This document shows, piece by piece, positions 29,298 to 41,405 of a stretch of 64,000 nt of DNA (position 1 is the stretch's first letter; each line of letters begins with the position of its first letter). The notes below the pieces were generated by a model. The model was given only the letters and a program-made list of their open reading frames with translations, ran no database searches and was not told the DNA's origin. The position numbers were made by a program, and so were the translations under genes. This stretch comes from Apus apus. Lineage: Eukaryota; Chordata; Aves; Apodiformes; Apodidae. The stretch is taken from NCBI RefSeq assembly GCF_020740795.1, contig NC_067295.1:3596501-3660500 (forward strand), given 5' to 3'.

Positions 29298-29303
29298 AAT
29301 AAA
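29298..29303 (+). terminator. SMURF1: poly(A) signal of SMURF1 (upstream of pair)
   Basis: A canonical AATAAA in CTGGAATAAACAGTG, 63 bases before a second hexamer. It follows a T-rich, AU-rich stretch typical of a vertebrate 3' end. Confidence 0.55.
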
Positions 29304-29360
29304 CAGTGATTGTATAGTAGGCTGGACCCAGGAGGTCATGTTCATTTTTGTTACATATGC

Positions 29361-29366
29361 AATAAA
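29361..29366 (+). terminator. SMURF1: distal poly(A) signal of SMURF1
   Basis: A canonical AATAAA in ATGCAATAAACTCAC, followed within 40-50 bases by a GT-rich stretch (ttgtttgttgg) that can serve as the downstream element. It is the most likely main cleavage site, at about 29380-29390. Confidence 0.65.
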
Positions 29367-29385
29367 CTCACAACTTTAAACTCAT

Positions 29386-30880
29386 GGGATCCAGACCACT
29401 TTGTTTGTTGGAACTATTTGTGGAGGTCACAGGGAGACTGATAGGCTGGTAATTGAAGGGTGGTGGTGCTGTGCTTGGTGTAGCTGGAAATGGGGGTGGA
29501 GGAGAAAGGCAGAGTGTTAAAAGTGGCAACAACAGAAAAACGTTGCTGTCATTAAAAATTCTCCAGTATTAGTTGAGTAAGGTTAAAAAAAATAATCATT
29601 TGTTTGACAGATGTGGAGCTCAGAGGGATGAAGCTCTGCTGGTGTGAGCACTGGTCTCAGCTGTGGTCGTGCTTGCTACTCAGTGGGCAAGGGATGGAAA
29701 TGCAACTGATTTAACAGATTTACAGGGACTGCCCAGATAAGTCCTTCCCAGGTAGAACACTTGGTGTCATTCATTCCCTAATTAATTACCAGCCTTGACC
29801 TTTTTTCCTTCTTAGCTTATTATTTGTCCTCTTATTGTTCCAAAAGCTCCATTTTCAGGAAAGAAATGACAAACCTCCCTTTAATGAGAGTTGGAGAAAG
29901 ATTCATCAACACTGATGAATCTCTGCTTTCCTCTTTTCTAATTAATTGTGTCTTGCAAGTGGGGAAGGATGGGCCCGAGTCTGGGGGCAGTGATGGTTCA
30001 GTGCTCAGCATCAGCCTTCCCTCTTGGAAGCTGAAAGCCAGGATTTCTTCAGTCTCTGCATTTTTTTTTAATTATCTCTCTTAAAAAGGGAAGGAGAACA
30101 ATCCAATTATGTTTTTTTCATTCTGTGAGTAACTTCACAGTGTGATAAATGCACTCACACATAATGAGCAGAGGGCTTGGGAGCTAGAAATGCTCTTGGA
30201 CCTTCAGTGCTCTGTTAAACACTGGTGCTCTGTCTTTGCTTTAATAAACACTTTTTGGAAATTATTCCTGATTTATGGGACAGTGTTGGTTTGTGGATAC
30301 AGATGAAGAGGGTTCCTGTAGCCTGCTCAGGTGTGGTGTGCTGCAGAGGGGGTTGCCGTGGGACTTCTGTGCTTGGAGAACTTCATGTTAAAGGAAATGA
30401 ATATCTCTGTGAAGAAGTTTTGCAGTGCTCAAGCCTGTCTCTCTTACAGAAGCTTGGCAAGCCAGTTCCGTTCCTCAAGTTAAATGTTCTGGTCTCTGCC
30501 TCTTCCTGCAGGACGGATCAAACCCAGCTGGTCTCGCAGTGGCAGTTTCTGTGCTGCTGTGTGGGAGCCCCCTGCCTGCTGGGGAAGGACAAGCCCCTGC
30601 CCCCCACCCGCTGCTTTCAGAAGAGCCGGCAGGACAGGGTTTGCTGCACAAGGCAAAGATCTTGGGTTCCTGTGGGTGCTCCAGTCTCACCCCTGGCCGA
30701 CCCCTCCCTCGGGCTTCCCCCTCCGCCCTCACCTGTGGCTGAGGGTGAAACTGAAACTCCCAAAGCTTTGCCGGGAACTGCCGAGAGCGGAAACCTCCTT
30801 TGTTTTTTTCCTGGGTGTGGGGGGCAGGGGCAGAGGATTCTCTCTCTCTCTCTGATCACGCATTTGAAGCAGGATCCGCA
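29386..30880. other. intergenic spacer between SMURF1 and RNF216
   Basis: About 1.5 kb with no recognised exon or repeat. A short TC run occurs near 30840-30853. GC content rises sharply toward the CpG island on the right. Confidence 0.6.
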
Positions 30881-30952
30881 GCGGGCGATACCGGTGGAAA
30901 CGCCTCCTGGCTCCGGGGCGCTCGCTTCGCCCCCGGGAGCATCAGCGGCCTC

Positions 30953-30967
30953 GGGGGGGGGGGGGGG
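30953..30967 (+). repeat. G15 homopolymer in CpG island
   Basis: Fifteen consecutive G followed by cgggcgggacaggggggtg. It has strong G-quadruplex potential on the + strand and is a likely site of length error in sequencing. Confidence 0.85.
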
Positions 30968-31414
30968 CGGGCGGGACAGGGGGGTGTCCCCAGCCCCCCG
31001 GCACAGCGTGGGGGGGCTGCCTTGGCTTTTTGGTGGAAATCCCGGGGGATTGGGAGCTCCTTCTGCTTCCCGGGCGCTGAAAACTCCATCCCCCTTGGCA
31101 GAACAGCCCGTGGGGCTCCTGACCCCCCGGCAGCGCACCCTAGAGGGGCCCTGACCCCCCATGAGGGTCTTGGGGACCCCCCCGGCTCCTGCCCCCCCAC
31201 GGAACCACGTGCAGCCCTGGCCCCGCCCCTTCCCCTCAGGCCCCGCCCCTCCCCGCCCGCACACGGCCCGCCCGGAAGGGGGCGGGGCTGCGCAGCCCGG
31301 AGGACCGCCCCCCCCGCCTCTATGGTAGGTTTAGCCCAGACGGGACCGCCCGGGCCGCCCGTCTGTCCCCAGCCGCTCCCCGCAGCTCCTCTCTATGGTG
31401 CGGGGCGGTGCGGT

Positions 31415-31438
31415 CACGTGGGGCGGGCAGGCCGGAAG
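31415..31438 (+). promoter_or_regulatory. E-box, GC-box and ETS motif cluster
   Basis: CACGTG at 31415-31420 (USF/MYC-type E-box), directly followed by GGGCGGG at 31421-31427 (SP-type GC box), then CCGGAAG at 31432-31438 (ETS/GABPA type). Clustering about 50-75 bases before the exon 1 donor suggests the core promoter. A transcription start around 31440 is inferred. Confidence 0.55.
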
Positions 31439-31439
31439 C

Positions 31440-31491
31440 GGCCGCGCAGCGGCGCTTAAATGAAGCGGGGCCGGCGGGGCAGGACGGGCCG
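31440..31491 (+). other. RNF216: RNF216 exon 1, non-coding (3' boundary seen, 5' end approximate)
   Basis: The 3' boundary is set by a consensus donor (CG|GTGAGTG at 31491/31492). Exon 2 has an in-frame start preceded by a 62-nt leader, so a separate 5' UTR exon is expected. The 5' end given is a guess from the motif cluster upstream. There is no direct evidence that this donor joins to 46161. Confidence 0.5.
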
Positions 31492-31574
31492 GTGAGTGCG
31501 GCCGGGGCCCGGGGAGTGCCGGCCGGGGCCCGGGGAGTGCCGGCCGGGGGCCCGGGGAGTGCGGCCGGGGGCCC
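31491..31574 (+). repeat. GC-rich minisatellite of four units spanning the exon 1 donor
   Basis: Four consecutive units of 20, 21, 22 and 21 bp: 31491-31510, 31511-31531, 31532-31553 and 31554-31574. Each has the form GGKGAGTGC(C)GGCCGGGG(G)CCC. The first unit carries GGTGAGTGC (the splice donor) and the other three carry GGGGAGTGC. Confidence 0.85.
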
Positions 31575-32523
31575 GGGCCCGGGCGGTCCCGCGGGCGGGG
31601 GAGGGCGGCGGGAGACGGGCAGCGGGGGAGGGGCTCGCTCCGGACGCCGGCGCTCCCCGCCTCGTCCCCTGGGCCTTGCCTGCCCCCGAGGCGGGGGGCC
31701 CGCTCGCTGGCTCCGGCCGGGGTCCTGTCTCGGGGCACTTCCTCCTCAGGGTCGGGTTCTTCCCCCCTCTCCCCTCAGGGCTGGCTCCGTCCCTCTCCGC
31801 TCAGGCCCGGCTCCTTCTTCCCCTCAGGGCCGTGGTCCCCCCACTTCAGGGCCGGGGTACCCCCTTCCCCGCTCCTTACTTCCCGTCGCTGGGGTCGGCC
31901 CCGTTCCCTGATCCCCCCAGGGTCAAGGGCTGGCCCTGGTGTGACTCTCATCTCTCTCCCGGCCCTGGGGTCGTCCTGAAGTCCGGTGTGTTCCTCCTCC
32001 CCCAGTAGGAAGTGACCAGGCTGTGGGGCACCCAGGTGCCATTTCCCGGCGCTGCTCGCAGCGGGCTCTTTTCTCCGGCTCGTTTCAGGTACCCTGGGCT
32101 GTTCTATACGGGAAGAAAAGTAGCGTCAGCTCTGGAGTTGGTAGGGAAAGGCGGATACGAGCTTGTTCTTTGCTTCTGACCCCCGTCCTGTTGTGGAAAC
32201 ACTTGGTGCCGTTGGGACGTTTTGACATTTCAGGCATCTGCTGTGGGAGCTACTGCAGAAAAGAAACCCAAAACACAGCTGCTCTCAGAGTTGAGGGATG
32301 TGTGTAAGAGATACTCCTCTTCCCCCTCTGTGTTGATTGGAGTGCTGGCTCAGCCTGGTGGGAGAGAGTAGAGGCTGGAAGTGTTACCCTGCTCGGGGAT
32401 GGTGCAGCAGGGGTGTCCGGTGGATGTTCCTGCCTCTGGAGCTGTTCTCGTTCCCCAGAATGGCTGGAGGAAGGTCGGAGTTTCACCCAAGTGTTCCAAG
32501 GCTGAGGATCTGCAGCCAACCCC

Positions 32524-32539
32524 TGTGTGTGTGTGTGTG
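32524..32539 (+). repeat. (TG)8 microsatellite
   Basis: Eight TG units in RNF216 intron 1. Confidence 0.85.
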
Positions 32540-35500
32540 AAGAGAGGAGTGTGAGCTCCCCCAGCAGTGCTTCCCAGCCCGGTTTAGGGTGGGCAGAATG
32601 GGGGGTGGCTTCAGAAGTCACCATCGTCCTGCAGATCCATGGGCTGTGCTCCCTGGAGCCCCTCCAGGGCCCTCGGGTGGGTAACAGCCCCTGTGCCTGC
32701 CAGTCTGGCCTGGGAGGGTTTTCTTTTCACCTCCCCTTGCTCCGTGACCTGAAGCAGAAAAATACTTAAACCAGAAATGCAGCTTTCAGAGGAGTAAGTT
32801 TAGTCATGGGTGTTTCCATTCAGCTTCCTTCAAGGTTTTGTTTCTCACCTGAAGTGCTACGGTTTGGATCTCTGGTGCTTTTTAAAACAGGAAAGCAAAG
32901 TTTGCTGCTGGGCACTTTCACTTCCTTTGTCAAAGCATGATGCTGAGGGACCATAGCTGGGTTGTCTGTGTGCTTTTCCCAGCAACTCTTCTGGTGTTTC
33001 TCCCCCAGCTCACTGGTGCTGTGCGGAGCACCAGGCTCTTCCTGCAGCGTTTCAGGCAGCAATCCTGAAAAGCACCAGGTAATGGCCCTGTTAGCTGAAA
33101 GGCACAGGCAGCACTTGGTGCTGAGACCTGGGAGCAGGTCCCTGTTTCTCTGGTCTGCCTCTGTGGTGGCTGGTTCCTCTTTCTTCCAATTCCTGCTCTC
33201 TCAGTGGATGTACTTAGGAGCTGCTGCAAGTTTCCAGCTGGAGCAGGAGGCAGGTGGCCCCATCAGGCGGACAGACTGGATTCTGAATTCTCAGTTATAA
33301 AGTGACCTCTTCCTGCTTTCAGAAAGGAAGGCATGGGGGATTTTTTCCACCAGGAACCTGTTTGGAAGGTGGGGGGACATTTGAGACCCATCCCTCTGCA
33401 GACCGAAGTCTTGAGCAGGTTCTGGTACTTCCCTCTCCGCGTACCGGGCTATAGGAGTGTGCAGCACAGACCATATGGTGGAACCAGTTTTCTTTAGGAC
33501 CAGTAGGATTGCAGGGACAGCTTTTAATTGCAGAACTGTGGGATTTACAGCTTTAATCTGAGCTTTTCATTTCTAGGACAAATGCTGTGCAAAAATTCCA
33601 CTGCCTTACATCAGGCCTGTGGATATTGTAAACATCTTAATAGATTTCATGTGCTGGGTGTCTGCATTGGTGTGACTAGATGTTAATAAACAATCATCTC
33701 GACAGGATGGAATACCAAGACTTGGGAAAGGACTCAGAACCACTTCCTGAAGAAGATCTGTAGTGCTGCATTTTGGTAACAGAACTTGTTCCATCTCTTC
33801 CCTTCCTAGAGGTTTTCCTGTAAGCCTGGCTGCAGGCATCCTTCTTGGGCAGCTGGGAAAGTCAGGGCATGAATAACAGTTCCTGAAAGAGTGGTTGGGA
33901 CAGGCTTTACTGATGATAAGGTACCTTCTGGTTTCCAGAGGCTGCTGGCAGCCTGTTCCTGGGTTTGTGTTTCAGAAGCTGCCTCGGAAGTCCAAATTCC
34001 TGGGTAGACCGATGCTTTGTCTGCCTGAGAATGCAGTGGGCGTTGCTGCCGCCGGCAAGCTCCGATCCCTGGCAGCGTGGCTGGTGCTTTGAAATGGGAC
34101 ACAAATCACTATAAAGTCCTGTGGGAAAAACAGGTGGAGCGAGGAGGTCAATCCAGCAACTTGGGCCCGGCTGGAGAGAGGCAGGAGGCGTTTCTGGGGC
34201 CTGGAGCAACCGGAGTCTCAGCAACCCAAGTGGGAGGCATGTGGAGCCCTTGGGGTGTTCTTTAGCGCCTGCTGGCAGACACTCCCATTCATTAGTTTGG
34301 AATGGGTGTCTTTATTTTTATTTCTTTCTCTTTGAAGGCATTGTGAGTGGTTTGCTGTGTCACTGCCGCCGGCTGCCTTCTCTTTGGGACAGTCAGAGCT
34401 GTGCTGCTCATTCCTCTCCTCACAAGCTTGGGGTGGTTTGTTGTTGGTTTTTTTTTTGCACGTGGGTTTGGTCTGGAGATATTTTAAGTCTCTATTTAAA
34501 TTACTGAATTCAGACATCATCTTAACTGCTTAAAGGAGAGGCCCTAATAGTCTCGGAAGTCTGTGTGTGCACTAAAATAATAGAGCTGTGTGTTGATGGG
34601 TGGGCTTTTCAAGCTGCTACATGTAACTTCAGTTGCTCTCAGGAGGATCTCACCCTGCTGGGGCTGGTGTCTTGTTTTCATACAGTGAGCACTGGAAGGT
34701 GTGAAACATGCAGCTGGCTTGGGACATGAGCTACCCCTCCAGTAGCAGCCCAGGAGATAAGGTTATCTGGGTACCAAGTGGTGGTTTGTGTTTGAAACTG
34801 AGCTGAATAACATGCTGATCAGCACTGGTCTGATGAGAAGTGGAGTAGTTTTGTTTTAAGCAGGTTACTGGGCCAGGGAAATCTGGAAAATTGGGGAGGG
34901 GTAGGTAGGGAGAACAGGAAGAAGAGAAAAAGGTCACTTAGCAGTGTCTTGGTGGCTTGAATATGTTATCCTTGCCAAAGCACTGAGATGTGAGATAATA
35001 AGGAATGTTTTACTGAGCTGGCATAATCTTGGTCTCAGAAGCCTTCATGTTGCTTTTATAGAACTTCAGGCTTATTTTGGAATATCTCAGGAGTGATGTT
35101 TTTCCTCTGGGTCAGTGCTTAAGAGCTTGCAGTGGTTTTAAATTTGTAACAATCCTTAAGAAAGCTTAATTCCTGAGGACTAGAAATCACATTCCTGCTG
35201 AATCACACCTTTCCTTAATTACCATCGTTGCTGTGGTTCCTCCCCCCGTTCGTGAGGGGAACTGGCTGTGGCTGATTAAATGCAAAAAGCACTGGGGGCA
35301 GCTGGTGCCCTGAGTCATGGTGCCATCCTGTAGTGCTTCTGGCCCAGGTTGGGGGACATTTAACTCAAGGGTGGCCTGCTAGCTGGCTCTGGGACATCCC
35401 AACTCCTTTGCTGATGCCCACGGTGCCTGTGTGTTCTCAGGGTGACTTTTGGAGATTGTCATTGTCACTTGTAATGAGAAGCAAGGTTGACGAGCTGAAG

Positions 35501-38500
35501 CAAATTACAAGTGTGTGTAGGTGTCAGGGTGGCCTGGAATGTCTTCAGTTGGCTCCTGAGGACAAGTGCTGTAGGTCTGTTGTTCTCTCCACTTACCTTT
35601 GTAAGGAGGCCAAGCTACTGTTGGTTTTGTTTAGATTAGATAAACGTATGGACAAGATCTGTAGAGGCATCATATGATATTACTGTGTAGCATACGGTGA
35701 TCAGGATTTGTGCTAGCTGAGTCTGTGTTTGAAGAATACAGGGATGGAGAATGACCTCAAGTAAGACACCTTTTCTGAAGTGCTTCTCACCCAAGGCTCC
35801 TCTGCTGCTTTGTCAATGCTGAGGAGCTCTTACCAAGCTGTGGTCACTGCTACTGCTGTTTCTCCCCTGGAGAAAGGAAGACAGAAAGGAAGCTTTTTGC
35901 AACCAGAGGTGGGAACAGATTTTACACTTCTACTTCCAAATGCCGTCCTGGAGATGTGATGCATTTTTATATGCATCATATAAAAGGGGGGAGGAGGCCT
36001 CTCTTGCAGATCATTTTTGCTTGAAGGTACCTGAAGGTGATAGCAGAAGGAGCACGTACCCACTTACCCGTGGCAAGTACAGAATGTTGGATAAACGTGT
36101 TCTGGGGGTATAGCAGGGTGGAACAGGCAGTGATGTTGACAGCTGCCTGCAGCAGAGCAGTGGTGCTGCCTGGAAAACTTTCCCCCTGTCCGTGCTGCAG
36201 CCTGAGGATGAGAGCAAGAGCCTGATGGGGAGGCAGGAAGAGAAGCTTTTTCTCCCTTGCAGGAAACCAGCAGCACAGGGCAGTTCACTCCTCCCCTGCT
36301 GCTAGGATTTCCAGCTACAGATGAACAAGCCTGGCAAGGCCCATTAGCAGTAACTTGTCTAGTGTAAATAGTTCATGTCCTCTGTCTGTATTGTTAAACT
36401 GGAATCTTATTGCCATGGAACAGGCTTTGCTGTGTGTAAACTGGGAGGTGCCCTCGGATCAGCACAGACCAGGCTGCAGCGGCTGGAACGCACCTCCAAA
36501 TTCAACACAGGGTCTGAGGAGGGCTCCTCAGCTGCCTGTTTTTGTGTTCGTTTAGCAATTTCTGTCTGCTTTTACTGACCCTCGGTCCCAGATGGTTAAA
36601 TAATCTGTTTGGTGTTGTGCTGTTGTAACTCTCAGGAGACAAATTTATATTCTGCGATGTGAGGGTTTAGGCACTGATGGACACTTTGCTGTGGTGACTA
36701 AGGGGTAGGCGTGCAGATCTGCAGCCTGAAAACAGTGGTGGCCTTAGGACGTAGCCTGACTGCAGCCTCTGTAACCTCTTAGCTGTGGCCTGTAGTGGCT
36801 TTTGTTCCCTTGCATATGCAAAATGTTTGTTTGCCTCCGGATGAAATCATTTTAGGTACTTTGCAGTCTCCTAAATCTGCCCAAGCTGGGAAGTTAGTGC
36901 AGTGCTTCTTTGCTTGCCGCTTAGCTGTACAGCTGATAATTTGTGAGCTTTAATAGTCTCAGAATAGAATAGTTGTGGAGCATCTCTAAATCCAGCCATG
37001 ATCCGATTTCTGTGCTTTCAGTTCCAATGTAGTGCTGTACTTCCCTCAGATACAACTTCTGTGCTTTTCTGCTATTTTAACATTTTCTGTTCAAACCCTG
37101 CAGTGGCCACAGCCATGTAACGTGGATGAAATCAGACTGGACAACTGTTGTGAGCCTAGAAGGCTGCCCTCAGGTTTTGGTGCTGGGAGTTTGTGTGCTG
37201 GGCTGAAAGCAGTTGGCTGCAGGGCTAAGGTGTGGCTGCAAACAAAGCAAACCCCACTTTTACCAAAACAGTTGTCCACTGGCTTGAAAATCTTGTAACA
37301 ACTGGTCATCTGTGCTGCTGGAGCAGTGAGAATATAGTGAGGTGTTCTTCAGATGGTTGGTAGCAATCCTTCTCGTGCACCTTTTCTTACCCCTTCCAGC
37401 CAGGAATCAGCACAGAGTGTGGACTTGCTGCTCAGGTATTGCATGTACCTGACAAAGTTTCTACCAGTATTTTATTTACTTAAGGCAGTTTAAGACTCAT
37501 TCACAGTGGAGTAAGCTTGGCCTGTTGGCTCAGAATGGCTCTAAACTGGCTCTTGTACATATTCAAGCCCTTCAATTGAATGTGTAAAAGCATCTTTCAA
37601 AAGCAGAGCCTGATCTTGGACTGGGAACATACATGTAGTCTGAGTACTAGTTGGGTATCAGCTGTGGTTGCAGTGTCAACTCTTAGGCTGCAGCTCAAGA
37701 TCTTACCCCTTCTTACAGTTTATTTTAGCATCTTGTTTCTGTCCTTCCAGTTATGCCCTGGTGGATGTGTGAGGAGAGAAGGTATCTGATTGGAATCCTA
37801 CAAATAAGTTTTCCAGGGCACTTATTTTCAAAGCTGTAACTAGTGCTGGTGGAGCTGAGTGTGAGGGGAGGTGCCAGACTGTGGTGTGGGAATGTGACCA
37901 TCTTAAAGCAGATATAGAGGTGAAACCCTTCTTAATGTGGAGCCACAGCTTCTGGTCACTGACCTTTGACATTATGGCAAGTGCTGACACTTAACATGGC
38001 TCAAAAAAAGGGTAAGACTGTAATAATATGTGACCTATGAAGTAACTCTTTTTGGAAGTCCCTAATTCAGGAATGTTTGACACAGAACTTCTAAGTCAAT
38101 ACTTCTAAAAGTACAGATTGACACAGAAACCTTCCTTTTGGCCAAGATGGGCTACTGCAGCAAGCCAGGTTTTTTTTTGCTTTTGTGCCACCTCAAGGTC
38201 AAGTCTTGGCTTTTCTCTTGTCGGCAGCTTTGTGAGGAGGCAAGGTGTGCTTTACAGGCTGCTGCCATCCTTGAAAGCCATGTTTCTTGTGAGAGGTTCA
38301 GGTCACATTTAGAATAGAATAAAATAAATTCCCGCTTCCTTTCCACAGTTGCTCCTGGGTGGTGCTTTATGTTTCTTCTGGAACACAACCTCCCAAGTGC
38401 AGCTTAAATGTTTGTTTCTGGAGTTGTTCTGCCGGGCAGCAGCTTAACATCTAGGATGCCACTGCAACCTATCAATCCTTTGTGATTTTTACTGCAACTA

Positions 38501-41365
38501 AAACTGACTCTTTGCACTTTCCAGCCATCTTAACTTTGGTTTAATTAGTCCCTCGCTGCTGCTTTTAGTACTGGTTTGCCAGTTGTGTGCAGCCTGTCTC
38601 TCTTCTTCTTGCTCCTGGTGCCCCCTGCAAACAGGGCTGCAGGCAGAGCAGGCTGCTGGCTGCTCATCTGTGTGGCTGCCAGTGCCATGGCCTGTCCTAG
38701 GGTTACTCTAACCAGCAACCTCAAACTCCTTTATTTCTCTGTTTCCTCTCCAGTGGAAAAACCCTGCTAAGATGGTAGTCTGAAGGTTTCTGGAGACGTG
38801 CATCCAACTTGTTAAATTGCTACTTTAAAGGTTGCACTTGGTGTTCTTTGTTCTGCTATACCTTTTAAAGGTGACATTCCGGATCCTTTAAAAAGGAAAG
38901 AGGAAAAAAAAAACAACACCAAACCAAAAAAGCTGCTAAGGCTTTGGAGAGGAAATGCTGTGTCCTTTTCCTGGAGAGCTCTCTGAAGTAGAAGCAACAG
39001 AGAAGCACTCTCATGTACATCCTTGGGCAAGTGAGGCATTTCTCTTGTTCTTTTCTGGGTAGAAGACAGTTGAAGTTAATGTTCTGTAGAGCCCTGGCAG
39101 GTGTGTGGGCACCTGGATGTCTGTGGGGTCCAGCTCTTTTGGACAGGGATGGGTTTAATAACAGAGCTGCTAAGAGGAAGGAGCCTCTGCCTCTTCTCTG
39201 GGAATACACGTGGGTTCAGGGCAAGAAAACTGGAAGTAAAACTTGCTCTGGATGTGGCAAAGCTGCAAATTTTGTGGTGTCATGTGCTCTTCTGTTCCTC
39301 CCTGCCTTTACACCACAAAATCAGAGCAAAACAGTTCTTTAAAATGAGATAGGCTGGGAGCCCAAAGAGGCTGGGTTTGTGTGTGTTGTGGAGCGAAGTG
39401 CTGAGTTGCCAGTCTGAATTGTTGCTTGAACACAAAATGCCAGGCTGGCACCTGTGTTTGTGGTGTGGAGGGGAGGCTTTGGATTTGGGGGCCTATACTG
39501 TATGATCTTACTCCTCTGCCTGCCTCAGACTTCTGGCATGTGCAACTGCAGAGATGCCTCCTTTCAAAGCCTTGGATTTTCACTTTGTTTTTAAAACAAG
39601 CTACTCAAGACAATGGCACTAACTCCTCCTTCCAACCAGACACTGTGAATTTATCAGAATAGGGGAGGTAAATAACTGATGCAAAGCTCCCCACCTCTCT
39701 TGCAGAGCATGGTTTGTGCATACATCAGAATTAGCAGTCTCATGTGATGATATGGAGCCCTCTGATTTAGCAGAAGGACTCATGGGGGTCGTGGGAAGGT
39801 ACTAAAATGTCCAGCAGTTGACCTTGATGCCAGTCATCAGGGAATAGCTTGAAGGCATCAGAAACTTTTAGTTGAGTTGAACTAGTAGTTGCCCATTTTT
39901 GGAAAACAAGTATGTCTGTCTCAAAACATTCCTGCATTTTAGGGAAGAGCTCACAGAGCTGAGATCAGTTTTGCTGGGAAAACTGCTGTCATGGTAGGTG
40001 TCCTGCTGTTGGGTGAATAACATAAAATGGGCAGATTTCTTTCCTCTTGTATTTGGTGTTAATAGCTGCAATAAAACTGGAGTTTAAATATTAAAACAAA
40101 TATTGATGCTGTCACCTTAATGGAATGTTGAACCACAGGTGAGGTTGACTAGAAATCTTGTGGTATACAGACAGTTGAGATGTTTCCTCTAAGTCCTAAA
40201 TTGACTTGCAAAATGGGAAGAGCATAGTTAAGGATTTGAATCCAAGTAATCCCTCCAGATCTGCTCTCTTAATTGCTTCTGACTAAGCAATTCTCTTTAG
40301 ATTGGAGCAGTGGCACACAGATGAAACACACCCTGTTAATCCAGAGCCTCTCTTTTCAAAAGATCTTCTAATGTGTTCTTGGTAGTGCTGTTGACTGAGA
40401 ACTGACAGCACAAGTGCCCAGCAGAGCTGTGCATGGAGCTACAGGAGTTCAGTAAAGCCAGGCAGCCCCGTGGTAGTGAGCTCCTAGTTTGCTTTTCATC
40501 CATGTCATGGTCACCAAGCCTTCTGCAGTTACTAGGAGAGCTCACAGCAATGATAACACTTGCTGGAAAGGGCCATTGGTCGCTCAGTGTGTTTCACAGC
40601 ATGGTTTTTCTTCTTGGGTGAGAGAAGGTGAGAATAGGGAAATTTTGTGAGGTTACTAGAAGTTTTGGTTACTGCCAGAGAAGCTTTAAGACTCCCTGTC
40701 CCTCCTGTCCATCTTAATGATATTTTTGCCTATGAAGCCAGTTATGATGCTGCTGTGGCTGCAGGAATAGTGGCCCCTCTTCTGAGATACTTTCTGAACA
40801 ACATGTGTATTGTCTGTTTTGTGTGTATGAGGAGGTAAACTTTACATTCAGGGTTTGTTGCCACAAAACACTTCTACCTCTTACGTTTTTGTGTGGCAAA
40901 ATCAATTTTCTGGCTTTCTGCAGCAGAACTGTGTTATCAGACTCTTAACAGAGAAAAGTTTATTCACATCAGCTTCTGTTCTTTGATTTTTCCCAGATCT
41001 CAGGAATCTTGTCTTGTTCTTAGAGGACATATATATCCATCTAAAATCATTTGGTAAACCAAGCCAGCTGCTAATGGCTTGTGAAACACTTAGGGAGTGT
41101 TTTAGAACTTGTAAAGCAATTCTGTTATTAAGTGATCTCCTGGTATGTTATTCCTCTTCAGCACATGCTACAGGTCCAAAAGTTGGTGGCAGAGCTACAT
41201 GGATGCAGTTGTCTGAAGTCTACCCCCCTTCTGTACTCCTCAGAGGAGCTTTTGTGTGATATTTGTAGTTGGTTGTGCACTTTTCTTGGCAGCAAATTGA
41301 GCTGTTGCTGGAAACCAGGTGGTCTTGCCTGCGAGCTGCTGCCCACGTACTCCTCATTTTCAGGA

Positions 41366-41405
41366 GGCCACAGGCAAGGCTTTTGGGCCAGAGGCAAGGC
41401 TTTTG
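41366..41405 (+). repeat. 20-bp tandem duplication
   Basis: ggccacaggcaaggcttttg is followed immediately by ggccagaggcaaggcttttg, two 20-bp units differing at one base. Confidence 0.85.

Larger units (their letters stand above)
25740..29385 (+). other. SMURF1: SMURF1 3' UTR
   Basis: The transcribed tail after the TGA stop, about 3.6 kb, AT-rich toward its end (T-rich and GTT-repeat region about 29060-29150). It ends shortly after two AATAAA hexamers near 29.3 kb. Long 3' UTRs are normal for SMURF1. No coding frame of interest was seen. The exact cleavage site is inferred, not seen. Confidence 0.75.
30880..32000 (+). promoter_or_regulatory. RNF216: CpG island / RNF216 promoter region
   Basis: A strongly GC- and CpG-rich block, the only such block in the window. 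It contains several GC boxes (ccccgcccc around 31220-31250), a G15 tract at 30953-30967 and the compact promoter motifs at 31415-31438. It precedes a consensus splice donor at 31492. It fits the housekeeping-type promoter of RNF216. Long frames through it are by-products of low stop-codon density. Confidence 0.8.

Noticed and set aside
30225..31154. 309-residue open frame on the + strand
   Set aside because: It enters the CpG island, where stop codons are rare. It is Pro/Gly/Ser-rich with no domain, and overlaps frames of similar quality on both strands.
31331..32008. Several 130-220 residue frames on both strands in the CpG island
   Set aside because: All are GC-driven and made of Gly/Pro/Arg/Ala repeats. 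They overlap the promoter, the minisatellite and the exon 1 donor.
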